From UBA3700 sp963592135 (GTDB taxonomy: Bacteria; Bacillota; Clostridia; Christensenellales; UBA3700), in NCBI GenBank assembly GCA_963592135.1, contig CAVAVP010000020.1:1-42658 (forward strand): a stretch of 42,658 bases of DNA, written 5' to 3'. The position numbers and the translations under genes were made by a program. The notes beneath the pieces are model-generated. The model saw only the letters and a program-made list of their open reading frames with translations. It did no database searches and was not told where the DNA came from. Each line of letters starts with the position of its first letter. Position 1 is the first letter of the stretch. Below, one piece after another: positions 8,911 through 16,477 of this stretch.

Positions 8911-9198
8911 TTAAAATTCAAAATCTACGGAATGAGACTCCTTTACTACACTATGAACATATTGCATTACAGGAATATGAACTTCATGATTTTTATATGT
9001 ATTTAAGTCATCTAAAGATTTAAATGTACAAATAAGTACTACATCATAACTTCTTGGTGACTTTAATTTATCTATACCAGATTCAATATCTAATAAAACA
9101 TCAATCTTTCCTTTCATTGAAAGAAACTTATTTACCATTGCTTGTTTATTTTCTTCACTTGGATTTTCAAGTTTATACATAACAATATGCTTAATCAT
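8911..9198 (-). CDS. Dabb (stress-responsive alpha/beta-barrel) domain protein
   Basis: A small ferredoxin-like-fold protein of about 95 residues starting MIKHIVMYKL, with the Dabb-type HEVHIPVMQYVHSVV segment near the end. ATG at 9198 is chosen over a longer upstream frame because AGGAGAG lies five bases before it. The start overlaps the end of the glycosyltransferase gene by eight bases. Dabb proteins form dimers and have varied or unknown roles; none can be assigned here. Confidence 0.82.
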   Translation of the reverse strand: MIKHIVMYKLENPSEENKQAMVNKFLSMKGKIDVLLDIESGIDKLKSPRSYDVVLICTFKSLDDLNTYKNHEVHIPVMQYVHSVVKESHSVDFEF

Positions 9199-10534
9199 TT
9201 TTACTCTCCTTGCTATTTTCATCTATATTTTCTTCTGAACTTTCTTCACTTATAGACTCTATCTTTTTTACAGTTACAATTTTTTCTAATTCTTCTAAAA
9301 TATACTTACCAAATTTTTTAGAACTATCTTTTATAAAAATATTCTTTATATGGGCTTTGTAATCATCATAAGTTGGCCCTTTTTGAATTATTGTATAAAG
9401 AGCTGAATTTAATTTTTCAGAATCTGAACCTACTAAGCCATAACCATTTGTAGTTAAGAAATCATAATTTCCTTGTTCCCTATAATCTATAGGAGATGTT
9501 AAAACAACAGGTATCTCTCTATTAAGTGCTTCGTAGACAAGATATGTAGTTGCGTTACAAACTAAACAATCTGCAATCGAATATAACTTTGCAATATCAT
9601 CAACAGAATCTATTATATAAACATTTTCATTTATTTTTGCGCTCTTACAAAAACTTGTAGCAAACGTATGAACAGATTCAGACTTGTCGGCTAATATGAT
9701 TATGTTTGCTTTATCTGAAAATAACGCAACATCTTTAAGTGCTGTCTTTATTCTAGATGAGCCATACCTACCACCAGCTAAAACAATATTTGGAAGATTT
9801 TTATTTGCAACTCCTAGAGAACTTAAAACCTCATCCTTGTCATAAACCCTATCTACGCCCTTTCTTGCTGGCATTCCTATAACTTCAATATTTTCCTCAG
9901 GTATTCCAAATGGAATCAAACCTTGCTTTACATATGTTGTTGAAACAATATACTTATTTACACCTTTTAAAATAAAACCATTGTGAGCATAAAAATCTGA
10001 AATAGCAGAATACACTAAAACTCCACTTTGAAGTCTTTCTTTTGCCTTTAAAACTTTTTTTAGAGAATGTGCTGTTGTACATATAATAAGATCTGGATTA
10101 AACCTTTTTATAATTATGTCAGCTTGACGCAAACGTTGTTTTACGCCCTTTATTGTATCATTAGTTTTCTTTTCTAATGCCTCTATTTTATTAGGTTCTT
10201 TTATATTTATTGGCTCATTTTCTTTTTTAGTAATTTGAGGGTTTTCCTCTCCTTTTTTATCCTTCTGAATGTCTTCTTGAAAACTTGTTTTTATTCTTCT
10301 TTCATAAAATGGTTTAGTAAAGAAGGCAACTAAACTACTAATAACTGGAGTATTTCGTGTAGAAAATTTATACATTCCTCGACAAAAACTAGCAAAATGA
10401 AAATTAGAATAATCATCCTCATCTATAAGAACAGCATTAACTAATTCTTTTTTTGAAGAAAAGTACTCTTGAAGCGATATAGCTAATTGGTCATAATAAC
10501 CTTTTGAATAGAAAATTACTATTGTCTTTTTCAT
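9191..10534 (-). CDS. GT28-type glycosyltransferase, diacylglycerol glycosyltransferase-like
   Basis: A protein of 447 residues with the two-lobed MurG/MGDG-synthase layout. The N-terminal lobe has YSKGYYDQLA in place of the acceptor-side glycine motif, and RFNPDLIICTTAH (about 145-157). The C-terminal lobe contains VIGMPARKG, IVLAGGRYGSSR, LVCNATTYLVYEAL and PIDYREQGN, resembling the UDP-sugar-binding region of processive diacylglycerol glucosyltransferases. A charged Lys/Glu-rich insertion (about 85-132) and an acidic Ser/Glu tail are unusual additions. It probably makes membrane glycolipids, but the donor and acceptor are inferred. Its ATG overlaps the TrhP stop as TAATG. Confidence 0.75.
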   Translation of the reverse strand: MKKTIVIFYSKGYYDQLAISLQEYFSSKKELVNAVLIDEDDYSNFHFASFCRGMYKFSTRNTPVISSLVAFFTKPFYERRIKTSFQEDIQKDKKGEENPQITKKENEPINIKEPNKIEALEKKTNDTIKGVKQRLRQADIIIKRFNPDLIICTTAHSLKKVLKAKERLQSGVLVYSAISDFYAHNGFILKGVNKYIVSTTYVKQGLIPFGIPEENIEVIGMPARKGVDRVYDKDEVLSSLGVANKNLPNIVLAGGRYGSSRIKTALKDVALFSDKANIIILADKSESVHTFATSFCKSAKINENVYIIDSVDDIAKLYSIADCLVCNATTYLVYEALNREIPVVLTSPIDYREQGNYDFLTTNGYGLVGSDSEKLNSALYTIIQKGPTYDDYKAHIKNIFIKDSSKKFGKYILEELEKIVTVKKIESISEESSEENIDENSKESKND

Positions 10535-11754
10535 TATTTAACCCTCTTTCTTAATATGTCTCTTTCTGTTAGTTTCATATCTGTTTTTATATAAAGTTTT
10601 TGTTGAACAAGTTTTGCATCCTCAACTATTCTTCCTTTTTCATCGTACATTTCGTTTACTGTTATTTCTTTATTCCAGTAGGCATCATTGTTAGATAAAA
10701 TCTCAAGCGTATCACCAACTTTAAATCTATTTCTCATCTCAACAATTAGCATTCCTTTTTCATCATCATACCCAACAACCTCTGCCATAAACTCATAATC
10801 ACACTTTGGTTGTGAAGTTTCTAAGCACACAGAATTTTTCTCTCCAAAATAAAATCCTGTTGTATAGTCTCTATGAGCATTTTTAAACAACTCATTGACA
10901 ATCTCTTGATTTGGCTTATAGTTTTTAGGATCATTATAGTATAAATCTATTGCCTTTCTATACGCATTTATAACTGAGGCAACATAGTATGGAGATTTCA
11001 TTCTACCTTCGACTTTAAATGAATAAACTCCGTTTTCAATTAGTTCTCCTATATATTCAATCATGTTTAAATCTTTACTGTTTAAAATATAGGTTCCTCT
11101 ACCATCTTCAGTTATTGTCAATGGCTCTCCTTTTCTATTTTTTTCAAACATTTCGTATTCCCATCTACATGCTTGAACGCAAGCGCCCCTATTTGCAGAC
11201 CTTCCTGTCAATGCATTAGATAAAAGACAACGACCAGAATAGGATATACACATAGCTCCATGAACAAATGCTTCTATTTCTTTATCTTTTGGCAAGATTT
11301 CTCTTATTTCCTTTATATCCTTCATAGAAGTTTCTCTTGCTAAAACTATTCTCTTTATTCCTTGATCTGCCCAAAATTTTGCAGCATATTTATTAGTTGT
11401 ATTTGCTTGAGTAGATAAATGTATCTCCAAGTTTGGCGCAACTTCCTTACAACAACAAACAACACCGGGATCTGATATAATTACGGCGTCAACATTTGCG
11501 TTATATAACTCTACAAAATATTTTCTAAGTGCATCAAAATCTGAATTTTGTGCAAATATATTTACTGCAACATAAATTTTCTTACCAAGATTATGCGTAT
11601 ACTTTACAGCCTCAACTAGTTCTTCTTTATCAAAATTTTTAGAATTAGCTCTAAGGCTAAACATATTTCCGCCAATATAAACGGCATCAGCTCCAAAGTG
11701 TAAAGCTGTTTTTAATTTATTAAAATCTCCGGCAGGTGCTAATAGTTCTATCAT
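10534..11754 (-). CDS. trhP: U32-family tRNA hydroxylation protein (TrhP-like)
   Basis: A U32 'peptidase' of 406 residues, now known in this branch as a tRNA hydroxylation enzyme that makes 5-hydroxyuridine at wobble position 34 using prephenate-derived chemistry. Visible signatures are ELLAPAG at the start, FGADAVYIGG, and the U32 motif EAFVHGAMCISYSGRC (about 163-178) with further conserved cysteines in RGACVQACRW. The C-terminal domain is the usual beta-rich module. It overlaps TrmR by four bases; TrmR methylates the product of TrhP, and the pairing mirrors the yrrMNO cluster of Bacillus subtilis. Only one U32 gene is present here, where B. subtilis has two. Confidence 0.85.
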   Translation of the reverse strand: MIELLAPAGDFNKLKTALHFGADAVYIGGNMFSLRANSKNFDKEELVEAVKYTHNLGKKIYVAVNIFAQNSDFDALRKYFVELYNANVDAVIISDPGVVCCCKEVAPNLEIHLSTQANTTNKYAAKFWADQGIKRIVLARETSMKDIKEIREILPKDKEIEAFVHGAMCISYSGRCLLSNALTGRSANRGACVQACRWEYEMFEKNRKGEPLTITEDGRGTYILNSKDLNMIEYIGELIENGVYSFKVEGRMKSPYYVASVINAYRKAIDLYYNDPKNYKPNQEIVNELFKNAHRDYTTGFYFGEKNSVCLETSQPKCDYEFMAEVVGYDDEKGMLIVEMRNRFKVGDTLEILSNNDAYWNKEITVNEMYDEKGRIVEDAKLVQQKLYIKTDMKLTERDILRKRVK

Positions 11755-12338
11755 TTTACTCTTATAATGGCAATGCCATTTCCTTCCTCTAATATTTTTA
11801 CATTTAAGTTATCTTGCACTTTTATGTACGTTAGAAACTCTCTTAAATGTTTTACATTTGTCCTGTGTTTATGTGGTACCCACTCATTACCATTAACAAG
11901 TCCAAAGAACAAGACATCATCAGCAAGTATTATTCCACCACTTTTTATATGTGGTAAACATACTTTTAAATGTTCTAGATATCTTGATTTAGGGCCATCT
12001 ATAAAGACAAAATCATATATCTTATTTTTAACTATACTCTCTAAGATTTCATTTACATCTCCAAGATATGATGTAACTCTATCTAAAACGTTATATTCTC
12101 TCCAAGTTTCAATAGCCTTTTCTTGACGCTCTTTATCTATCTCGATAGTATCTACATGTGCATCTTTATTTTCAAGCAACATCTTTGTTGAAGAATAACC
12201 AACACAAGTTCCTATTTCAAGTATTTCTTTTGAATGTTCTTGTCTTATTAGACTCAATAAAACTTTTTCGCACTCGTCACTTAAAATAGGTAAAAATTCA
12301 ATTTTTGAGTTTTTCTTTATTTCTTCAAGCCTACTCAT
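11751..12338 (-). CDS. trmR: tRNA 5-hydroxyuridine methyltransferase TrmR
   Basis: A SAM-dependent O-methyltransferase (Methyltransf_3 family) of 195 residues. It has EIGTCVGYSS (41-50) for SAM, DTIEIDKER for the ribose-binding acid, FIDGPKSRY, and a metal-site ADDV followed by NGNEW. It is expected to methylate 5-hydroxyuridine 34 to 5-methoxyuridine. The functional name rests on its overlap with TrhP; catechol-type methyltransferases share the fold, so isolated homology would be less specific. It starts inside the last eight bases of the RNase J gene. Confidence 0.85.
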   Translation of the reverse strand: MSRLEEIKKNSKIEFLPILSDECEKVLLSLIRQEHSKEILEIGTCVGYSSTKMLLENKDAHVDTIEIDKERQEKAIETWREYNVLDRVTSYLGDVNEILESIVKNKIYDFVFIDGPKSRYLEHLKVCLPHIKSGGIILADDVLFFGLVNGNEWVPHKHRTNVKHLREFLTYIKVQDNLNVKILEEGNGIAIIRVK

Positions 12339-14007
12339 CTATTATCTCTTCGGTTTCAACAACAACTGGAATTACTAATGGCTTTTGAGATAAATATTTT
12401 ATTAGTTTTTTAGTAATTTTTTTCTTTAATTGCTCTTCAAAGACATCTTGATTAAATGGCTTATCTTTAACGAAATCTAAGAAATATTCCATAGTTGTTA
12501 TTTCTATTTCTCTTAGCATTGACTCTTTAAGTTCTATACCTTTTGCTCTTATCTCTATTTTATTCTTCAAAATTTTCTTTTCAGGTTCTACATTTAACCC
12601 AACAACCACAACACCATCATTAGATAATTGTCTTCTTTGCTTTATTGTATCGTGAGAAATGTTTCCGTCGCCATCAATAAAACATGCACCTGCAGATTCA
12701 ATTCTTTCTACTTTTTGAATCTTATTTTTCTTAATTTCAACCACATCACCAATTTCACAAATACCAATATTTGGTTCTGGTATTCCTAAATCTAAAGCAA
12801 GTTTTGCATGTTGTTTTAAATGCCTATATTCACCATGTACAGGAATAAAGAATTGTGGTCTTATAAGAGATAACATCATTTTTAACTCCTCACGGCAGGC
12901 ATGCCCTGATACGTGCAATTCTTCAAGTGAACCATATAAAACCTTAGCCCCTCTTTTATAAAGCTTATTTATAACCGTATAAATTGCTTTTTCGTTTCCA
13001 GGAATAGCGGATGATGAAATAACTATAAGATCACTATCCTGAACATTAACCTTATCCTCTCCATTTGCCATTCTAGTTAAAGCTGACATTGGCTCACCTT
13101 GAGAGCCGGTTGATATAATGCAAACTTGTGATGGAGCAAAATCTTTAACATGCTCTACGTCTACAATTACTTCCTTGTCTATATCCATAAGTCCAAGATC
13201 TATTGCCATCTCAGAGATTGTTATCATAGACCTTCCTGAAAAGGCCACCTTTCTTCCACTTTTTTGTGCAATTTTAATAATTTGTTGTACTCTATTAACA
13301 TTTGAGGCAAATGTAGCTATGATAATTCTCTTATCTCTATTTGCCATAAATATTTTCTCTAATGTTTTTCCAACATGTTTTTCTGAAATTGTTGTACCTG
13401 GTTTTTCTACGTTTGTTGACTCACCAAGCATTAACTTAACACCCCTATTGCCAATCTTTGCATACTCTGAGATATCTACTCTCTTAGCTCCACCAATTGG
13501 CGTATAGTCAATTTTAAAATCTCCAGTATGAAAAATTAATCCCTGTGGTGTTGTGATAGCTAAACAATAAGCCCCAATTATTGAGTGAGCAACTGGAATA
13601 AATTCAACTGAAAAAGAACCAAGTTTTACACTTTGAAAATCTTTAACTGCATTTAATTTCGCAGTATTTACTTTTTTGTCCTCACATTTATGTTGAACAA
13701 TTGCCATAGCAAGCGATGAACCATAAATTTTTATATTTGGAATTTCTTTTAAAAGATATGGTATTCCACCTATATGATCCTCGTGTCCATGAGTTATAAC
13801 TAAACCTACAATTTTATCTTGATTTTCTTTTAAATAAGAAAAATCTGGAACTATTAAATCAATACCTGGAGCATTCATATCAGGAAAGGTTGAACCGCAA
13901 TCAATAAGAAGAATTTCATCTCCATATTTTAATGCAGTTAAATTTTTACCTATTTCTCCTACTCCACCTAAAAAGGCTACTGTTAATGGTTTATATCCTT
14001 TTGCCAT
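12331..14007 (-). CDS. rnjA: Ribonuclease J
   Basis: A metallo-beta-lactamase/beta-CASP ribonuclease of 558 residues with 5'-3' exonuclease and endonuclease activity in mRNA decay and rRNA processing. It has the HGHEDH zinc motif (H73, H75, D77, H78), the histidine in PVAHS, HTGDFKID, and the beta-CASP SGHACREE and PVHGEY histidines. The C-terminal RNA-binding domain is present. Length is standard. J1 cannot be told from J2 here, so rnjA is nominal. It is the first gene of the long minus-strand run and has its own promoter and an AGGAG site. Confidence 0.93.
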   Translation of the reverse strand: MAKGYKPLTVAFLGGVGEIGKNLTALKYGDEILLIDCGSTFPDMNAPGIDLIVPDFSYLKENQDKIVGLVITHGHEDHIGGIPYLLKEIPNIKIYGSSLAMAIVQHKCEDKKVNTAKLNAVKDFQSVKLGSFSVEFIPVAHSIIGAYCLAITTPQGLIFHTGDFKIDYTPIGGAKRVDISEYAKIGNRGVKLMLGESTNVEKPGTTISEKHVGKTLEKIFMANRDKRIIIATFASNVNRVQQIIKIAQKSGRKVAFSGRSMITISEMAIDLGLMDIDKEVIVDVEHVKDFAPSQVCIISTGSQGEPMSALTRMANGEDKVNVQDSDLIVISSSAIPGNEKAIYTVINKLYKRGAKVLYGSLEELHVSGHACREELKMMLSLIRPQFFIPVHGEYRHLKQHAKLALDLGIPEPNIGICEIGDVVEIKKNKIQKVERIESAGACFIDGDGNISHDTIKQRRQLSNDGVVVVGLNVEPEKKILKNKIEIRAKGIELKESMLREIEITTMEYFLDFVKDKPFNQDVFEEQLKKKITKKLIKYLSQKPLVIPVVVETEEIIDE

Positions 14008-14037
14008 AATTGCTCCTAATTATTTTAATCTTTTATT

Positions 14038-14066
14038 ATTATATATAATATATTTTATTATGGCAA
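14038..14066 (-). promoter_or_regulatory. Sigma-A promoter of the rnj-trmR-trhP run
   Basis: On the minus strand TTGCCA (14061-14066), a 17-base spacer and TATAAT (14038-14043). The predicted start is about 24 bases before the rnj ATG, leaving a short leader. Confidence 0.75.
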
Positions 14067-14134
14067 TAACATTTGCACGCACGAAGTCATGGGCATGTTT
14101 TAATTTCGCTTGTTTTTAAAATATCCAAGATTTT

Positions 14135-14371
14135 TTATTTGAATACCAGAATTTCTTTCCCCGTTTTGAGCATTCGAATTGCTTCCGCCAATGCTGTTTC
14201 TGGAGTATATTTGTTCGACATTTGCAATGTCATCAAATGATAAACAATAGAGAAGTCTGCATAAGAATCCACTTTCTTCCCTTGTGACTCCATTTCTTCT
14301 TTTACCGTCATATATGTCTCGTATAAGTGCGAATCTATCTTTTTGAATCTCTCGAATTCCTCGTGTGTCAT
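14135..14371 (-). CDS. Hypothetical 78-residue protein
   Basis: A mostly helical, charged small protein. No family is recognised. The start is well supported by AAGGAGG six bases before ATG at 14371. Amphipathic patterns (EEFERFKKIDSHLYE and TALAEAIRMLKTG) suggest a folded helical protein rather than a chance frame. A longer overlapping frame (14100-14393) is rejected. It is the last gene of the accessory cluster that begins at 16189. Confidence 0.65.
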   Translation of the reverse strand: MTHEEFERFKKIDSHLYETYMTVKEEMESQGKKVDSYADFSIVYHLMTLQMSNKYTPETALAEAIRMLKTGKEILVFK

Positions 14372-14653
14372 TAGGTACCTCCTTATTAAACAATTCGATG
14401 AGTCTCTTTTTAGTATTCCATGTGGAACTTAATATTCTTGATAATACATAGTCTTTGCCATAAACTTTGTCTGTTTTTTTGCAATAATTAAATTCAACGC
14501 CCTCTATCTTTATAACCGTTCCACTATCTACTGCCTTAAAATTTAGAATACTATTTGTATCTATTTTTGTCCGGATACTAGGACCACTTTTTTATTTATT
14601 CCTATAAAGAAAATATCATCTAGTTTTTCCGTTAATACGTTGAAAATTTTAAT
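14372..14653 (-). pseudogene. Decayed small gene of unknown function
   Basis: Reading back from 14653, a frame gives KIFNVLTEKLDDIFFIG and then GINKKVVLVSGQK before a stop. Adding one A in an A5 run near 14566 joins it to a second open frame (KIDTNSILNF, later YGKDYVLSRILSSTW). The whole is about 90 residues of credible protein. The expected start codon reads ATT instead of ATG, with AGGA upstream, which suggests a second lesion. No homology is recognised. It sits between the CoiA-like gene and the 78-residue gene in the same orientation. The 3' end is uncertain: the second frame runs on into the next gene. Confidence 0.45.
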
Positions 14654-14662
14654 ACTTTATTC

Positions 14663-15754
14663 CTAGGAACTTAATGAATATTTCAAAGCTTTTGGTGCGT
14701 ATTCAGGTTTTAATCTCCTAGCTTCTTTACCATTAATATAGCCATAAGCCTCGTCAATTTTTTTAATAATAGTAAAGAATATTGCTGAATCATTTCTATT
14801 TAAAGTCTCTTTGTTATAAAGTGCTACACAAGTATTTTTTAAACAATCTTTGTCCAAATCATACATATCATAAATTCCACTATCTAGCAAAGAATTTTCT
14901 ATGTCATCTATATCAAAATCGTTCAAATCATCTATAGCTAAACATACTCTTTCTAATATATTTCCTCTATCTTTATCTTTTGGCTCATTTTCTTTTTCTA
15001 TAGTTAATGTTCCTTTCTCTATAGCTGTAACAAAATCAAAAGTCTTTTCTTCATCATTTACTCTAATTGTTATATTTGCGTTTTTCTCTAATACACCTAA
15101 ATTTAAATATAGTTCTGAAGATTTTATTTCTTTACTTACAACTTCAGCCTCAATACCTTTATAACAAATGTTACTTCCAGTTTTTATACCAAGCCATAGA
15201 TTATCTAATTTAGATAAAGGTTTTGGAACTAATATATTATGAGCAATAATTGATCCTTTTTTATCTATTTTATACTTACTTGTTTCTATTGGAAGTTCAT
15301 CTTCAATATCTAGTAAAATACTTTTCCCACAACTATATATTTTTTCTCCATTTTCTAAATTAATAAATAAAAAGGCAATTGTATTATTAAATACATATGG
15401 CTTAATTTCAAAATTAATTAAGGTTTCACTATCTTTATTTAATATATCAATTTGACTAGATATTTTTCCTAATACTACATTACTTACCGGTTTAGTTTGT
15501 GTACGAACCCAGGGTCCAGAATAACCTTCATATAAAGAACAACCTTTATGATCACTATAAGTATAAGGTGAATGTTGAAAATAAGGTTTTGCATTTTGGC
15601 TTCTAACAAAAAATAATGAATCCTTACAACATGGACATCTTAACACATTAACTCTAGTGATAGAATCCTCAAACATTTCATTATCTTGTTCTATACTTAT
15701 TCTTTTTCCTCTATATATTGCATATCTTATTCTATTATTTTCAAAATTTATCAT
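14663..15754 (-). CDS. CoiA-like zinc-motif protein of unknown function
   Basis: A protein of 363 residues. The N-terminal part holds a metal-binding pattern, C40-P-C42-C43 followed by H61, H69 and C72 (KPYFQHS and SDHKGC), resembling the N-terminal module of CoiA-like competence proteins. The rest is beta-rich (about 90-260) and then acidic-helical (about 270-345, with DDLNDFDIDDIE). No nuclease motif was found, so it is not a full CoiA. ATG at 15754 is chosen over an upstream TTG because GGAG lies about six bases before it. It is the central, largest gene of the accessory cluster. Its function is unknown. Confidence 0.6.
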   Translation of the reverse strand: MINFENNRIRYAIYRGKRISIEQDNEMFEDSITRVNVLRCPCCKDSLFFVRSQNAKPYFQHSPYTYSDHKGCSLYEGYSGPWVRTQTKPVSNVVLGKISSQIDILNKDSETLINFEIKPYVFNNTIAFLFINLENGEKIYSCGKSILLDIEDELPIETSKYKIDKKGSIIAHNILVPKPLSKLDNLWLGIKTGSNICYKGIEAEVVSKEIKSSELYLNLGVLEKNANITIRVNDEEKTFDFVTAIEKGTLTIEKENEPKDKDRGNILERVCLAIDDLNDFDIDDIENSLLDSGIYDMYDLDKDCLKNTCVALYNKETLNRNDSAIFFTIIKKIDEAYGYINGKEARRLKPEYAPKALKYSLSS

Positions 15755-15831
15755 TTTTTCTCCTATCTTGCAGTAACTGTTGTAATTAAATTTACATGTG
15801 ATTTTCGTTATAATCATAAGCACGACTTTTA

Positions 15832-16189
15832 TCAATAACGATTAATACTTCCTATTATTGTATTAAAGTACCCTACTGGATCTTTTTTACCACAAGCTTC
15901 AACTTTAATCTTTAATGATTTATAAAGATTATCATCCATTAATTTTAGTGATATTAAATACAATCTATTTAGCGTCGAACAATATTCTCCATGTTTTATA
16001 AGATACCACTTAAAAAAAAATATAATCTGTATAAAATTTACAAATATTCACATTATCAAAAACAGAAGCCATTTTTGCCGCAAGTTCCATAACTAAAAAG
16101 TTCCTTACTAATTCTGACCTACAATAGCTTGTCATACAATCATTTACATACTCTATTTCTTTTTCCCTTGTTGGTTCTAATTCTTTCAT
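15832..16189 (-). pseudogene. Unknown 118-residue protein, frameshifted at an A9 run
   Basis: From ATG 16189, with GGAG about ten bases upstream, the frame reads MKELEPTREKEIEYVNDCM and on to DYIFF, then stops at an A9 run (plus strand 16012-16020). Removing one base gives DYIFFKWYLIKHGEYC and continues to a TGA at 15832-15834. The total is exactly 119 codons after the one-base correction. Both halves look like real helical protein with a leucine-rich second half. No family is recognised. It precedes the CoiA-like gene by about 77 bases. The homopolymer could be a sequencing error, decay or a phase-variable switch. Confidence 0.6.
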
Positions 16190-16253
16190 AAAAAAAATAA
16201 CTCCTTTTTTATTACAATAATAATATACACTTTTTACCTTAAACTAATCTTAA

Positions 16254-16277
16254 TTACATATATTTTAATATATGTAA
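16254..16277. promoter_or_regulatory. 24-bp perfect palindrome, possible operator
   Basis: TTACATATATT and AATATATGTAA flank a central TT. It lies between the divergently oriented accessory cluster and serC, about 65 bases before the cluster's first start codon. It may bind a dimeric regulator; AT-rich palindromes also arise by chance. Confidence 0.35.
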
Positions 16278-16297
16278 AAATATCATTTTAAGGCTAT

Positions 16298-16315
16298 TTT
16301 AGACAAATTTAGACA
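16298..16315. repeat. Two direct copies of TTTAGACA, 10 bp apart
   Basis: TTTAGACA begins at 16298 and again at 16308. One helical turn of spacing would place two protein contacts on the same DNA face. It lies just upstream of the large inverted-repeat element before serC. Confidence 0.4.
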
Positions 16316-16324
16316 CTTTAATTT

Positions 16325-16438
16325 TATGCTCGCAGGTTTCTTAAACCAAAGCGAAATTTTCAAATTTAAGCCTTTTACGAGGTCGTATAATTTAAGTCTG
16401 CTTAAAAGTTTTCTTGCATAAGCGCGTGTGCGAGCATA
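16325..16438. other. 114-bp element closed by 10-bp inverted repeats, with internal hairpins
   Basis: TATGCTCGCA (16325-16334) and TGCGAGCATA (16429-16438) are exact reverse complements. Between them lie four short hairpins in series: GGTTT/AAACC (16335-16347), AAATT/AATTT (16354-16367), TACG/CGTA around AGGT (16376-16387) and TTTAAG/CTTAAA around TCTG (16391-16406). It could be a multibranched noncoding RNA on either strand or a DNA control element. It matches no RNA family that I can name, and the right arm overlaps the serC promoter. Confidence 0.4.
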
Positions 16439-16442
16439 TAAT
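16414..16442 (+). promoter_or_regulatory. Sigma-A promoter of serC-serA
   Basis: TTGCAT (16414-16419), a 17-base spacer and TATAAT (16437-16442). The predicted start is about 29 bases before the serC ATG. The right arm of the inverted repeat fills the end of the spacer and overlaps the -10. Confidence 0.7.
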
Positions 16443-16477
16443 ATATACAAAATAAATTTTAAACGGAGAGAATAAAA

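Noticed and set aside
14100..14393. A 97-codon frame overlapping the 78-residue gene
   Set aside because: The start is TTG without a ribosome site, while the overlapping frame has AAGGAGG at ideal spacing and protein-like composition. Its first part is only the tail of the damaged gene upstream.
16325..16438. Retron-type noncoding RNA, because of the closing inverted repeats
   Set aside because: No reverse transcriptase gene is present in the window.
16325..16477. A T-box or serine riboswitch leader for serC
   Set aside because: The promoter (16414-16442) lies inside the right arm, so the element would not be in the serC mRNA; no T-box consensus and no terminator/antiterminator pair are present.
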